In this document: one piece after another, positions 16,795 to 24,747 of the stretch
Position numbering within the stretch: the stretch's first letter is position 1
How the letters are laid out: each line of letters begins with the position of its first letter
DNA from: Clostridia bacterium
GTDB lineage: Bacteria > Bacillota > Clostridia > Oscillospirales > CAG-272
Length of the DNA: 64,000 bases
Assembly (NCBI GenBank): GCA_017503325.1
Contig: JAFVTI010000035.1
Coordinates: 62,001 to 126,000, forward strand
Direction of reading: 5' to 3'
Made by a program: the position numbers and the translations under genes
Notes under the pieces: generated by a model
What the model was told of the DNA's origin: nothing
The model's database searches: none
Seen by the model: the letters and a program-made list of their open reading frames with translations, nothing else

Positions 16795-17979
16795 TTATTG
16801 TCTGTCCACCGTGAGCACGGCAAAATGCGTTCCCTCCCAGGATGCAAGGCCTGCGGCTACCTTTTGCTTGATCTCGGCATCGCTGAGCTTGCACTCAAAG
16901 GGTGCTTCAATATCAAAGATCAGATTGGTATGCGAGGGTCCCGAAACGACACGGAAATCGTGCATGGAAAGTCGCTCGTCAATGCTGCAAAGCAGCATTG
17001 ACGTACGCTCGCGCAGCGCGTTGACCGTTTCGTCGTTGGTCACGATGGGGTCCATGTGAATGGTGGCAATGATGCCAAGCTCCTCATGCAGGCGTTTTTC
17101 GATATTGTCAATGACGTCGTGCGTGTGGAACACGTCCGCGCTGCCGTCCACCTCCACGTGCAAGGACGCGATATGGTGACCGGGGCCGTAGCTGTGCACC
17201 ATCATGTCGTGAATCCCGAGTGCCTCGGGATACTCGTCCACAAGTGCCTTGATGCTCTCTACCACGTCATCTGCCGGTGCTTCACCGAGAATGGAATTCT
17301 TGGTCTCGCCCAGCACGCGGATGCCCGCAATGATGATCAGCACCGAGATACCGATGCCCACCGCGCTGTCCAGCCAGGGCCAGCCCAGATATGCAGCCAC
17401 GATCTGCGCTGCAAGCACGCCAAGCGTTGCGCCTGCGTCCGAGATACAGTCGGTGGCGGTGGCGCGCATGACCGAGGAATCGATCTTTTTGGCAATTTTG
17501 CTGTTAAAGAAGAACATCCACAGCTTGACCGCAATCGAGACGCCAAGAACTGCGTAGGTAAGCCATGTCGCACTTGCGACCTCGGCAGGCTCGGTGCTTT
17601 GCAAAAGTGCGATCAGGGTCTCCAAGGAGTCGCGGAACAGCGTCCAGCCGACCAGGATGATGATAACCGAGACCAACAGCGAGGCCACGTATTCAATTCT
17701 GGCATGCCCGAAGGGATGCTCGCGGTCGGCGGGCTTGGCCGCCATGCGGAAGCTGATCAGCGAGACCAGCGAAGAGCCCGCATCCGAGAGATTATTCATA
17801 CCGTCAGCCATGATCGAGATCGCGCCGAACAGCGCACCGACGGCAATTTTCCCTGCTGCAACGAGTAAATTGAGCACGATGCAGACAATACTAACCATAG
17901 TGCCGTATGCCGAGCGCACGCGCACGTCACTCACGGCATCGGGATTTTTGATAAAAAGCTTTGTCAGTAGGGTAGTCAA
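16795..17979 (-). CDS. cation diffusion facilitator (CDF) metal/proton antiporter
   Basis: A 394-aa membrane exporter of divalent metal. Six transmembrane segments occupy ~25-235, with ADGMNNLSDAGSSLVSL in TM2, HPFGHARIEYVASL in the loop before TM3, and ATATDCISDAGATLG in TM5. The paired NxxxD (NNLSD) and DxxxD (DCISD) metal site resembles the manganese-type CDF pattern more than the zinc HxxxD pattern, so Mn2+ is a reasonable guess. A cytoplasmic ferredoxin-like domain follows (~235-310, GPGHHIASLHVEVD, THDVIDNIEK), and there is an extra ~80-aa C-terminal domain with SGPSHTNLIFDIE. The start codon is TTG with GGAGG 6 nt upstream; no ATG occurs before residue 28. No metal regulator lies nearby. 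Confidence 0.88.
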   Translation of the reverse strand: MTTLLTKLFIKNPDAVSDVRVRSAYGTMVSIVCIVLNLLVAAGKIAVGALFGAISIMADGMNNLSDAGSSLVSLISFRMAAKPADREHPFGHARIEYVASLLVSVIIILVGWTLFRDSLETLIALLQSTEPAEVASATWLTYAVLGVSIAVKLWMFFFNSKIAKKIDSSVMRATATDCISDAGATLGVLAAQIVAAYLGWPWLDSAVGIGISVLIIIAGIRVLGETKNSILGEAPADDVVESIKALVDEYPEALGIHDMMVHSYGPGHHIASLHVEVDGSADVFHTHDVIDNIEKRLHEELGIIATIHMDPIVTNDETVNALRERTSMLLCSIDERLSMHDFRVVSGPSHTNLIFDIEAPFECKLSDAEIKQKVAAGLASWEGTHFAVLTVDRQ

Positions 17980-18010
17980 AAGATGCCTCCAAATTCAAGT
18001 TAAGTAAAAC

Positions 18011-18130
18011 AGGATGAAAGTTTTTTCGTCGCTTTTTACAAAAAGCGACCGGGGTTCGGGGCGGCGCCCCGAAATACGCCGTTCTTTTTGGTACTTTTTC
18101 TTGCGGCTACATAGCCAAGAAAAAGTACGG
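18011..18130 (-). repeat. multi-hairpin intergenic repeat, copy 2 (inverted)
   Basis: The same module order as copy 1 read on the minus strand: a GTACTTTTTCTTGGCTATGT arm with its complement, GGGGCGCCGCCCC, then GTCGCTTTTTG/CAAAAAGCGAC and GAAAAAACTTTCATCC. It faces copy 3, giving an inverted pair upstream of the CDF gene. Confidence 0.75.
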
Positions 18131-18185
18131 AAAAAATTAGTTCAATGTAAAAAATAATCGGTTGTTGGAATGTTACGTGAGCAAA

Positions 18186-18418
18186 CCGTTTCCGTTCTTT
18201 TTGAGCAAAGAGGCCCAAAAAGAACCAAAAAGGCCGAGAATTGTTTCGCCTCTGCGGAGGCGACTTGGGGCTCTGCCCCAAGACCCCGCCGCCTTTTGAA
18301 AAAGGCGGGCGAAAACTTTTATCCTGTGAGTGTGATCCGTTCGGGTGGCGGCGGGCGAAAACTTTTATCCTGTGAGTGTGATCCGTTCGGGTGACGGCGG
18401 GCAAAAACTTTCATCCGT
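18186..18418 (+). repeat. multi-hairpin intergenic repeat, copy 3, with tandem tail
   Basis: CCGTTCTTTTTGAGCAAAGA arm, CGCCTCTGCGGAGGCG hairpin, TTGGGGCTCTGCCCCAA hairpin, and CCGCC-TTTTGAAAAA-GGCGG. The tail 18305-18415 is a direct tandem of 46-bp units (GCGGGCGAAAACTTTTATCC, then TGTGAGTGTGATCCGTTCGG and GTG/A), about 2.4 copies. It ends 18 nt from the 3' end of comM. Confidence 0.85.
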
Positions 18419-18436
18419 AGCAACCGTATGGCAGCG

Positions 18437-19978
18437 TTATGCGCCCCAGTATTTTTTATCCAGGCTGCGCAGCTGGATGGCTTCCGCGATATGGACGTCC
18501 CGGATGATCTCGCTTGCGTCCAGATCCGCAATCGTGCGCGCTACACGCATGACTCTGTCGTATCCTCTTGCCGAAAGTCCCATCGAATCATATGCCATGC
18601 GCAACAGCTGCCCTGCGCCCTCGTCGGTCTTGCAATACTTGCGAATGCCCGCTGCATCCAGCTGCGCGTTACACGTGGTCTTATCATCCCCCATACGCGC
18701 TCTGGCAAACGCTCTTGCAGCAATCACGCGCTCACGCACGGTCGCCGAGGTCTCTGCCTTCTCGTTGCTTGCTGATATCTCATCATAGGACAAGGACGGC
18801 AGCTCGATCTGAATATCCATTCTGTCAAGCATGGGGCCGCTGATGCGCGAAATGTATCGCTGCACCTCGCCTTCCCTGCAGGTGCAGGGTCTTGTGGGAT
18901 GGCCGAAATAGCCGCAGCGGCAGGGATTCATTGCCCCCACCAGCATAAACGAGCACGGGAAGGTCACGCGTCCGCTGGCACGCGAAATGGTCACGCGGCG
19001 ATCCTCCAGGGGCTGACGCAGTGCGTCGGTGACCTGCTTGGGAAATTCGGGAAATTCATCCAAGAACAGCACGCCGTGATTTGCCAAGGATACCTCACCC
19101 GGACGCGGATTTGCTCCGCCGCCCACAAGGGCAACGGCTGACATAGTATGGTGCGGTGCACGGAAGGGTCTTGTCGAGAGTAGCGACGTGCCGTCCGGCA
19201 GCGTGCCCGTGACCGAATGCACCTTGGTCGTTTCGATCGCTTCGTCAAAGGTCAGAGGCGGCAGGATGGTGGCAAGCCTTTTTGCAAGCATGCTCTTACC
19301 CGTGCCGGGAGGGCCGATCAACAGAATATTATGTCCGCCCGCAGCAGCGATCTCCATGGCGCGCTTGGCAAGGGATTGCCCCTTGACGTCCGCAAAATCA
19401 ATGCCGTAGTCCACGTTTGCATCACTGAGCGCAGTATCGTCCGGCTGGGTGGGCTGCAGCTGCTTGGTGCCGTTGAGGTGATCGATAAACTCACGCATGG
19501 TATGCACGCCGTACACCGTAATGCCGTGCACGGCAGCAGCCTCACGGGCATTCTGCACAGGCACGTAAAACTCGGTAAAGCCCGCGTCTCTGGCCGCGAC
19601 ACACATGCTCAGCACGCCGCGCACGGCTCTCCACGCGCCCGAAAGCGAAAGCTCACCCACGATGCACTTATTTCGCATCGTGGTCTCACGGTTGATCACA
19701 CCCGCGCAGCGCAAAATGCCCGTCAGAATGGCCACGTCAAATTGCGAGCCCTCCTTTTTTCGGTCGGCAGGCGCAAGGTTGACCATAAACGACATGCCCG
19801 GAAAACGATAGCCGCTGTTCTCACAGGCGGTACGCACGCGCTCCTTGGCCTCCTTGACCGCAAGGTCTGGCAAGCCTACCAGCTCGAAATTGGGCATTCT
19901 GGGCTGACCGTCTGCCTCTACCGTCACAATAAAGCCATCAATGCCGTATAGCCCTGCACTAAAGATCTCAGATAACAT
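18437..19978 (-). CDS. comM: YifB/ComM-family AAA+ ATPase
   Basis: 513 aa. In naturally competent bacteria ComM is a hexameric helicase that drives branch migration during integration of imported DNA; it is also widely kept in other species. Domains: an N-terminal Lon-protease-like fold (~1-175, FELVGLPDLAVKEAKERV, FMVNLAPAD), the Mg-chelatase-type AAA+ core with Walker A GPPGTGKS (~222-229) and Walker B GVLFLDEFPEF, and a Cys cluster MNPCRCGYFGHPTRPCTC typical of the family. The C-terminal lid carries LSARGYDRVMRVARTIADL. Length is normal. It is transcribed divergently from malQ, with overlapping regulatory space of 120 bp. The other competence-named gene here, comF, is 32 kb away. Confidence 0.92.
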   Translation of the reverse strand: MLSEIFSAGLYGIDGFIVTVEADGQPRMPNFELVGLPDLAVKEAKERVRTACENSGYRFPGMSFMVNLAPADRKKEGSQFDVAILTGILRCAGVINRETTMRNKCIVGELSLSGAWRAVRGVLSMCVAARDAGFTEFYVPVQNAREAAAVHGITVYGVHTMREFIDHLNGTKQLQPTQPDDTALSDANVDYGIDFADVKGQSLAKRAMEIAAAGGHNILLIGPPGTGKSMLAKRLATILPPLTFDEAIETTKVHSVTGTLPDGTSLLSTRPFRAPHHTMSAVALVGGGANPRPGEVSLANHGVLFLDEFPEFPKQVTDALRQPLEDRRVTISRASGRVTFPCSFMLVGAMNPCRCGYFGHPTRPCTCREGEVQRYISRISGPMLDRMDIQIELPSLSYDEISASNEKAETSATVRERVIAARAFARARMGDDKTTCNAQLDAAGIRKYCKTDEGAGQLLRMAYDSMGLSARGYDRVMRVARTIADLDASEIIRDVHIAEAIQLRSLDKKYWGA

Positions 19979-20007
19979 GTCGCTCCTCCGAATTGTTTGA
20001 TGCCTTT

Positions 20008-20036
20008 AGTGTAGCACGATTTCGCAAAAAAGTCAA
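20008..20036 (-). promoter_or_regulatory. comM promoter
   Basis: Minus strand TTGACT, 17-nt spacer, TACACT (TGC before the -10). It is only 7 bp from the divergent malQ promoter's -35 box. Confidence 0.75.
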
Positions 20037-20043
20037 TATTTGC

Positions 20044-20072
20044 TTTACAAAACGCTTGTTTTATGCTATAAT
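20044..20072 (+). promoter_or_regulatory. malQ promoter
   Basis: TTTACA, 17-nt spacer with TGC extended -10, TATAAT. The start codon is at 20101. Confidence 0.8.
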
Positions 20073-20100
20073 ATAACAGATAAATGCAACGGAGGTTCGT

Positions 20101-21567
20101 ATGAAAAAAGCCGGTATTCTTCTCCCGCTTTCCTCTCTCCCCTCACCCTACGGCATCGGCACGATGGGTAAGGAGGCTTACAGATTTATTGATTTTCTCA
20201 AGGAAAGCAATCAGGTCATCTGGCAGCTGCTCCCCATTCATCAGACCAGCTACGGTGACTCCCCCTATCAGTCCCCCTCCGCCTTTGCGGGCAATCCTTA
20301 TTTTATTGACCTCGATACGCTGATCGAGGAAGGCCTTTTGACCAAAAAGGACCTCAAGGATCAGCCTCCCTCCACCGAGTACGTGGACTACGCACACGTG
20401 TACTACGCGCGCTATCCCCTCTTGCGCCGTGCGTTTGCTCGCTTTGACGCCAAGAATTACCCCGATTACGACGCGTTTTGCCAAAAGAATGCCTTTTGGC
20501 TGGAGGATTATGCAGCGTTCATGACCATCAAGGGCACTTATCATTTCGAAGGACGCAGCACCTGGGCACCCGCTGACCGACGCAAGGACACGCTGCCCCG
20601 GGACAAGATCATTGACCAAAACGAATGCAACTTCTGGAAATTTTTGCAATACGAGTACTTTACCCAATGGGAACGCATGCACGATTATGCAAGATCACAA
20701 GGCATTTCGCTGGTTGGTGACATGCCGATCTACGTGGCTGACGACAGCGCTGACGTTTGGGCAAACCCCACCATGTTCTGTCTCAACGCCAAGGGGCTGC
20801 CAAAAACGGTTGCGGGTGTACCGCCGGATTACTTCTCTGCTACCGGTCAGCTGTGGGGCAATCCCCTTTACGACTGGAAGGTCATGAAGGAGGACAACTT
20901 TAACTGGTGGTATGAGCGTCTTCGCGTGGCGTTCTCGCTGTTCGACATCGTACGCATCGACCACTTCCGCGGCTTCTGCAACTACTGGTCGATTCCTGCA
21001 GGCGAGGAGACCGCCATCAACGGAAAATGGAAGAACGGCCCGGGTGCCGCTATGTTTGCCGAGCTGGAAAAGAGATTTGGCGGCAAAATGTCCTTGATCG
21101 CAGAGGATCTGGGCGACCTGGACGCCAAGGTCCACACCATGCTTGGCAAGGTTGGATATCCCGGCATGAAGGTGCTGCAATTTGCATTTGACAGCGATGA
21201 CAGCGACTATCTGCCCAAGAATTATACCGAAAACTGTGTGGTCTACACCGGCACGCACGACAATCGCACCACGCTTGGCTGGCTGAACGATCGCAACTAC
21301 GACCAGCGTGTGCGCTTTGAGCGCAACGTGCCTGCCTATAGAGGAGCCAAGGACCTTGACCGTCTGATACGCTTTGCTCTGGACAGCTGCGCCGATTATT
21401 GCATCATTCCCATGCAGGATTATCTCGGTCTTGACGACGTAGCGCGCATCAATACCCCCGGTACGTTGGGCGACAACTGGAAATGGAGACTTGCCAAGAA
21501 TTACGACAAGGCATCCGTCAAAAATCACATCCGCAAGCTGACCGAGGCAAGCGGCAGAAATCAATAA
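20101..21567 (+). CDS. malQ: 4-alpha-glucanotransferase (amylomaltase, GH77)
   Basis: A 488-aa cytoplasmic enzyme that transfers alpha-1,4-glucan segments between maltodextrins, freeing glucose and making longer chains for phosphorylase. GH77 signatures: GILLPLSSLPSPYGIGTMG at the start, DSPYQSPSAFAGNPYFIDL, GDMPIYVADDSADVW, the nucleophile in FDIVRIDHFRGF (Asp), the acid/base in SLIAEDLGDL (Glu) and the transition-state stabiliser in YTGTHDNRTTLGW (Asp). Length is normal for the compact bacterial type. ATG20101 has CGGAGGT 7 nt upstream. It is monocistronic, with its own promoter and a terminator shared with the convergent binding-protein gene. No glycogen or maltose genes adjoin it. Confidence 0.95.
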   Translation: MKKAGILLPLSSLPSPYGIGTMGKEAYRFIDFLKESNQVIWQLLPIHQTSYGDSPYQSPSAFAGNPYFIDLDTLIEEGLLTKKDLKDQPPSTEYVDYAHVYYARYPLLRRAFARFDAKNYPDYDAFCQKNAFWLEDYAAFMTIKGTYHFEGRSTWAPADRRKDTLPRDKIIDQNECNFWKFLQYEYFTQWERMHDYARSQGISLVGDMPIYVADDSADVWANPTMFCLNAKGLPKTVAGVPPDYFSATGQLWGNPLYDWKVMKEDNFNWWYERLRVAFSLFDIVRIDHFRGFCNYWSIPAGEETAINGKWKNGPGAAMFAELEKRFGGKMSLIAEDLGDLDAKVHTMLGKVGYPGMKVLQFAFDSDDSDYLPKNYTENCVVYTGTHDNRTTLGWLNDRNYDQRVRFERNVPAYRGAKDLDRLIRFALDSCADYCIIPMQDYLGLDDVARINTPGTLGDNWKWRLAKNYDKASVKNHIRKLTEASGRNQ

Positions 21568-21577
21568 TTCAAACACA

Positions 21578-21606
21578 AAAGGGTTGGCCCAAGCCAACCC
21601 TTTATT
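21578..21606 (+). terminator. bidirectional terminator, malQ / binding-protein gene
   Basis: AAAGGGTTGGC and GCCAACCCTTT around a short loop, followed by TATTTG on + and flanked by TTTTGTG on the minus strand. It lies between convergent genes. Confidence 0.8.
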
Positions 21607-21621
21607 TGATTTGATTCGGGA

Positions 21622-23130
21622 TCAGTACTCAAGATCTGCCAGGTAGTCGTTGATCTTGCCAAGTGCCTTGTCTGCACCCTTCTGCCACTTGGTCAGCGTG
21701 GAGCCGAGCTTGGTGGACTTGCCGGAGAACAGAGGACGCAGCTGGTCGCGGATGGACTGGCCGCCGTTGTTCGCAATGATGTTGGAGCATGCGCCTACAA
21801 AGTCAAAGGTCAGAGAATTGTAGATCAGATCCAGCATTTCCTTGGACTCGGGGTTCTGCAGATACTGGTAAGAAAGCGCGGTGGAATAGTATGCATCCAC
21901 AACGGTTGCATAGCTTTCGGATGCCATGCATTCCAGCACTGCACCCATCATAGCCATGGTATCCTCGTCCGAGATTGAGCTGGAAACACCGATACCGGTT
22001 ACCTGGTCCTGCACGTAGGTTGCATAGTTTTCCTGATTTTCGTCAAACTTGGGCATGGGAGCGATACCGTAGTCAAATTCTGCCAGGTCACCAACGTTGG
22101 TCTCCAGAGCAAATACCTGCACGGTTGCCATCATGCTCTTGCTTGATGCGAATGCCTCAACAATATTGGTCAGACCGGTATCGTCAAGAGTTGCACCCTT
22201 GAATACGTAGGTAGACGCGTTATTATAGAGCGCCTGCACCTTCTCGCAAAGGTCAACCGTTCTTGCAAACTGATCGGTGTTATAGTACCACTCGCCGTCC
22301 TCGTTCTTGCTGACCAGCTGAATGTCTGCCGCCACACAGTAGGGGTCAACACTGACCGTGTCACCCGTGATCAGGCCGTACATATCGCGGTCATCCTTCT
22401 TGTTAACGGTCGTGCCGCTGTCCTGGTATCTGTCTGCAATAATCTGATTCTGATAATCCAGCGTCCACTCACCGTTGTTGACCACCTCGTAAAGGTCGGT
22501 CTCGCCAAGGTCGTTGAACACTTCTCTGTTATAAACGGTGACGAACATGTAACGGAACATGGAGATCGCAAGCGCACCGGATGCTAAGTACTGCTTATTG
22601 TTTTCGCCGAACGAAACGATATCGTTATAGCCCTGCGTCCAGTAATACTTGTCAAGATCCACGTACTGAAGGTCGCGCAGATTGAGGAACTCGCCCTTGA
22701 GCACGGCTTGAATAATGATGTAGGTAGAGTCGGCTACGATATCATAATCCGAGGAGCCACCCTTGACCGCCGTGCTGTGCTTAGCTGTCGGGTCGGTATC
22801 ATCCATCAGCATTTCCAGCGAAATGCCCAGTCTGTCTTCAATTGCAATATTTCTGGTATACACAGCGTGCGCAACCACGTCACTCTGCGTATCGGTGTTG
22901 GATTCTGCATAGAATTCGTCGTTTACACCAAACTTGTCTCTGGAGAGAATGGTTACGGTCTCGTCACCGAAATCCAGCTCCGGCACGTTATCACTGTAAT
23001 TGGGGTCGCCTGTTTCCACCTCGGACTGCGCGCCTTGCGTTTCACCCTCGGGCTCGTTTGTATTCGCACAAGCAACGAGCATGGATGCAAGCATCAGAAG
23101 CGCAAGCAGCAGGCTAAGCATCTTTTTCAT
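21622..23130 (-). CDS. extracellular solute-binding lipoprotein (ABC sugar-binding type)
   Basis: A 502-aa lipoprotein with signal MKKMLSLLLALLMLASML, lipobox LVAC (Cys21) and an acidic Thr/Glu linker (~22-45). The body has the two-lobe periplasmic-binding fold pattern of family-1 binding proteins: TVTILSRDKF, SSDYDIVADST, NREVFNDLG, NGEWTLDYQNQIIADRYQDSG and YGIAPMPKFDENQENYATY. Such proteins deliver oligosaccharides to ABC permeases. No permease or ATPase gene lies within the window, so this is an orphan or the partner genes are elsewhere; it may also act as a surface binder. RBS GGAGG precedes the ATG. It has its own promoter at 23189-23217 and shares a terminator with malQ, which hints at, but does not show, a maltodextrin-related ligand. 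Confidence 0.85.
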   Translation of the reverse strand: MKKMLSLLLALLMLASMLVACANTNEPEGETQGAQSEVETGDPNYSDNVPELDFGDETVTILSRDKFGVNDEFYAESNTDTQSDVVAHAVYTRNIAIEDRLGISLEMLMDDTDPTAKHSTAVKGGSSDYDIVADSTYIIIQAVLKGEFLNLRDLQYVDLDKYYWTQGYNDIVSFGENNKQYLASGALAISMFRYMFVTVYNREVFNDLGETDLYEVVNNGEWTLDYQNQIIADRYQDSGTTVNKKDDRDMYGLITGDTVSVDPYCVAADIQLVSKNEDGEWYYNTDQFARTVDLCEKVQALYNNASTYVFKGATLDDTGLTNIVEAFASSKSMMATVQVFALETNVGDLAEFDYGIAPMPKFDENQENYATYVQDQVTGIGVSSSISDEDTMAMMGAVLECMASESYATVVDAYYSTALSYQYLQNPESKEMLDLIYNSLTFDFVGACSNIIANNGGQSIRDQLRPLFSGKSTKLGSTLTKWQKGADKALGKINDYLADLEY

Positions 23131-23188
23131 ATCAATATACCTCCGAAATATTCAAATCCGGGCATACCTCGCCCATCTTGCACCCTTC

Positions 23189-23217
23189 ATTTTACACTAC
23201 ATTTTCCGTTATGTCAA
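23189..23217 (-). promoter_or_regulatory. promoter of the solute-binding lipoprotein gene
   Basis: Minus strand TTGACA, 17-nt spacer, TAAAAT, with a leader of about 50 nt. Confidence 0.8.
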
Positions 23218-23253
23218 GAGGATTTCCAATTCCTTCAAGCTTTTTGTGCAAAA

Positions 23254-23289
23254 TGCCAAGCCGCCGCAAGCAGAGCTGCTTGCGGCGGC
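23254..23289 (-). terminator. terminator of the mreB-pepD operon
   Basis: GC-rich stem GCCGCCGCAAGCAG with its complement, then GGCATTTTGC on the minus strand. It begins 15 nt past the pepD stop. Confidence 0.6.
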
Positions 23290-23303
23290 GATTCTGATTT
23301 GAT

Positions 23304-24737
23304 TTACTGTGCCATGATCTTGGCGATGACCTGCCAGAAGCGTTCGCAGGAGGCAAGGTCAAGTCTCTCTGCGGGAGAGTGGATGCCGCGCATGTTGGGG
23401 CCTACCGAGATCATATCCATTTCGGGCAGCTTGGAGCGGATGATGCCGCACTCCAGTCCCGCATGGATCACGCTGACCTCGGGAGTCTTGCCAAACAGCT
23501 CGGTATAGGCTGCCAGGTATTGGTCGCGCAAGGGAGATTCCACCGCGTAGCTCCAGCCGGGATAGCGGGAGTGATGGCGCGTGCTTCCGCCGCAGAGGCT
23601 TGCAAGTGCGTCCAGATCGTCGATCGAAGCATCCAGCTGACTCTCGATAGCCGAGCGGGAGGAAAGCGTGAGGTGCACGCTGCCCTGCTCTGTGCGCACG
23701 ATACCCAGATTACGGGAATACTCCACAAGACCTTCAATATTGTTACTCATGGCAAGCACACCGTTTGCCACCGTGCCCATGGCACAAATGACGCGCGCGG
23801 TGCTATCCTGATCCATACAGGTCTCGGGGGCCTTCAGCGTCCTGCACTGCATGAAAAATCCCGCATCGGCAGCACAAAGCTCCGCCTTGATCTCATTGGT
23901 CAGCTTGGCAACTTTGGCGGGCATGGTCATAAGACCCTTGCCGCACACTACGGCCGTACACTCACGCGGAATGGCGTTATCCTTGCTGCCACCCTCGATA
24001 GAGCAAAGACCGAATTCAAACTCCTTGGAAAGCGCGAGCAGCATTCTGCCCATCATCTTGTTTGCATTGGCTCTGCCAAGGTGCACGTCACCGCCCGAGT
24101 GACCGCCGGCAAGACCGCCCAGTCTGATCTCGACAGCCGTGCCCTTCGCGTCCTCGTAGCAAACGGGAATGGTCAGATCGGTGCGCAAGCCGCCTGCGCA
24201 GCCTGCAGTCACGTAAGATTCGTCCTCGCTGTCCATATTGATCATGCGAGTCGCGCTGACAAGCGAATAGTCAAAGCTCTCGGCTCCCAGAAGGCCGACC
24301 TCTTCCTCTACCGTGAACAGGCATTCCACGGCAGGGTGCGGCATCTCGCCGCCCAGAATGGCCAGCATCATGGCAACGGCAATGCCGTCGTCACCGCCCA
24401 GCGTAGTGCCCTTTGCGCCAAGCCAGCCGTCCTCGACGAACAGCGAAAGACCGTCGCGCAGAAAATCGTGCACGGTATCGTTGTTCTTCTCGCACACCAT
24501 ATCGGTGTGTCCCTGCAAAAGAATAGCGGGGCGATCCTCAAGACCCTGTGTGGCAGGTGCTTTGATAAAAACGTTATTGACGCGGTCGCGATGGTATTCC
24601 AGGCCGCGCGACATGGCAAACGCAACCAAATAATCCGCAATGGCCGCCTCGTTGCCCGAGCCGTGCGGAATGGCGCAAATGTCCTCGAAGTATTCAAAAA
24701 GCTTTTTGGGCCGGTAGCCCTTGACGATGTATTCCAT
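23304..24737 (-). CDS. pepD: aminoacyl-histidine dipeptidase (M20C)
   Basis: A 477-aa cytoplasmic zinc dipeptidase cleaving Xaa-His and other dipeptides (carnosinase type). Zinc ligands and catalytic residues of the M20 fold: LLQGHTDMVC (His), LGGDDGIAVA (bridging Asp), LFTVEEEVGLLGAE (catalytic Glu and ligand Glu), INMDSEDE (Asp), and the C-terminal IHAGLECGII (His). The inserted dimerisation domain (~200-390) carries GGLAGGHSGGDVHLGRANA, typical of PepD. Length is normal. It starts 10 nt past the mreB stop, so the two form an operon, which is an unusual pairing. Peptide use fits the M18, PepF and asparaginase genes further on. Confidence 0.93.
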   Translation of the reverse strand: MEYIVKGYRPKKLFEYFEDICAIPHGSGNEAAIADYLVAFAMSRGLEYHRDRVNNVFIKAPATQGLEDRPAILLQGHTDMVCEKNNDTVHDFLRDGLSLFVEDGWLGAKGTTLGGDDGIAVAMMLAILGGEMPHPAVECLFTVEEEVGLLGAESFDYSLVSATRMINMDSEDESYVTAGCAGGLRTDLTIPVCYEDAKGTAVEIRLGGLAGGHSGGDVHLGRANANKMMGRMLLALSKEFEFGLCSIEGGSKDNAIPRECTAVVCGKGLMTMPAKVAKLTNEIKAELCAADAGFFMQCRTLKAPETCMDQDSTARVICAMGTVANGVLAMSNNIEGLVEYSRNLGIVRTEQGSVHLTLSSRSAIESQLDASIDDLDALASLCGGSTRHHSRYPGWSYAVESPLRDQYLAAYTELFGKTPEVSVIHAGLECGIIRSKLPEMDMISVGPNMRGIHSPAERLDLASCERFWQVIAKIMAQ

Positions 24738-24747
24738 AGTAAACCTT

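Noticed and set aside
18036-18404. 122-codon frame across the 18-kb repeats, and similar frames at 12166, 25873, 25967 and 40473
   Set aside because: They translate the multi-hairpin repeats in different frames; presence follows the repeat and not coding constraint.
18305-18415. CRISPR array
   Set aside because: The tandem units are contiguous 46-bp repeats without unique spacers, and no cas genes are present.
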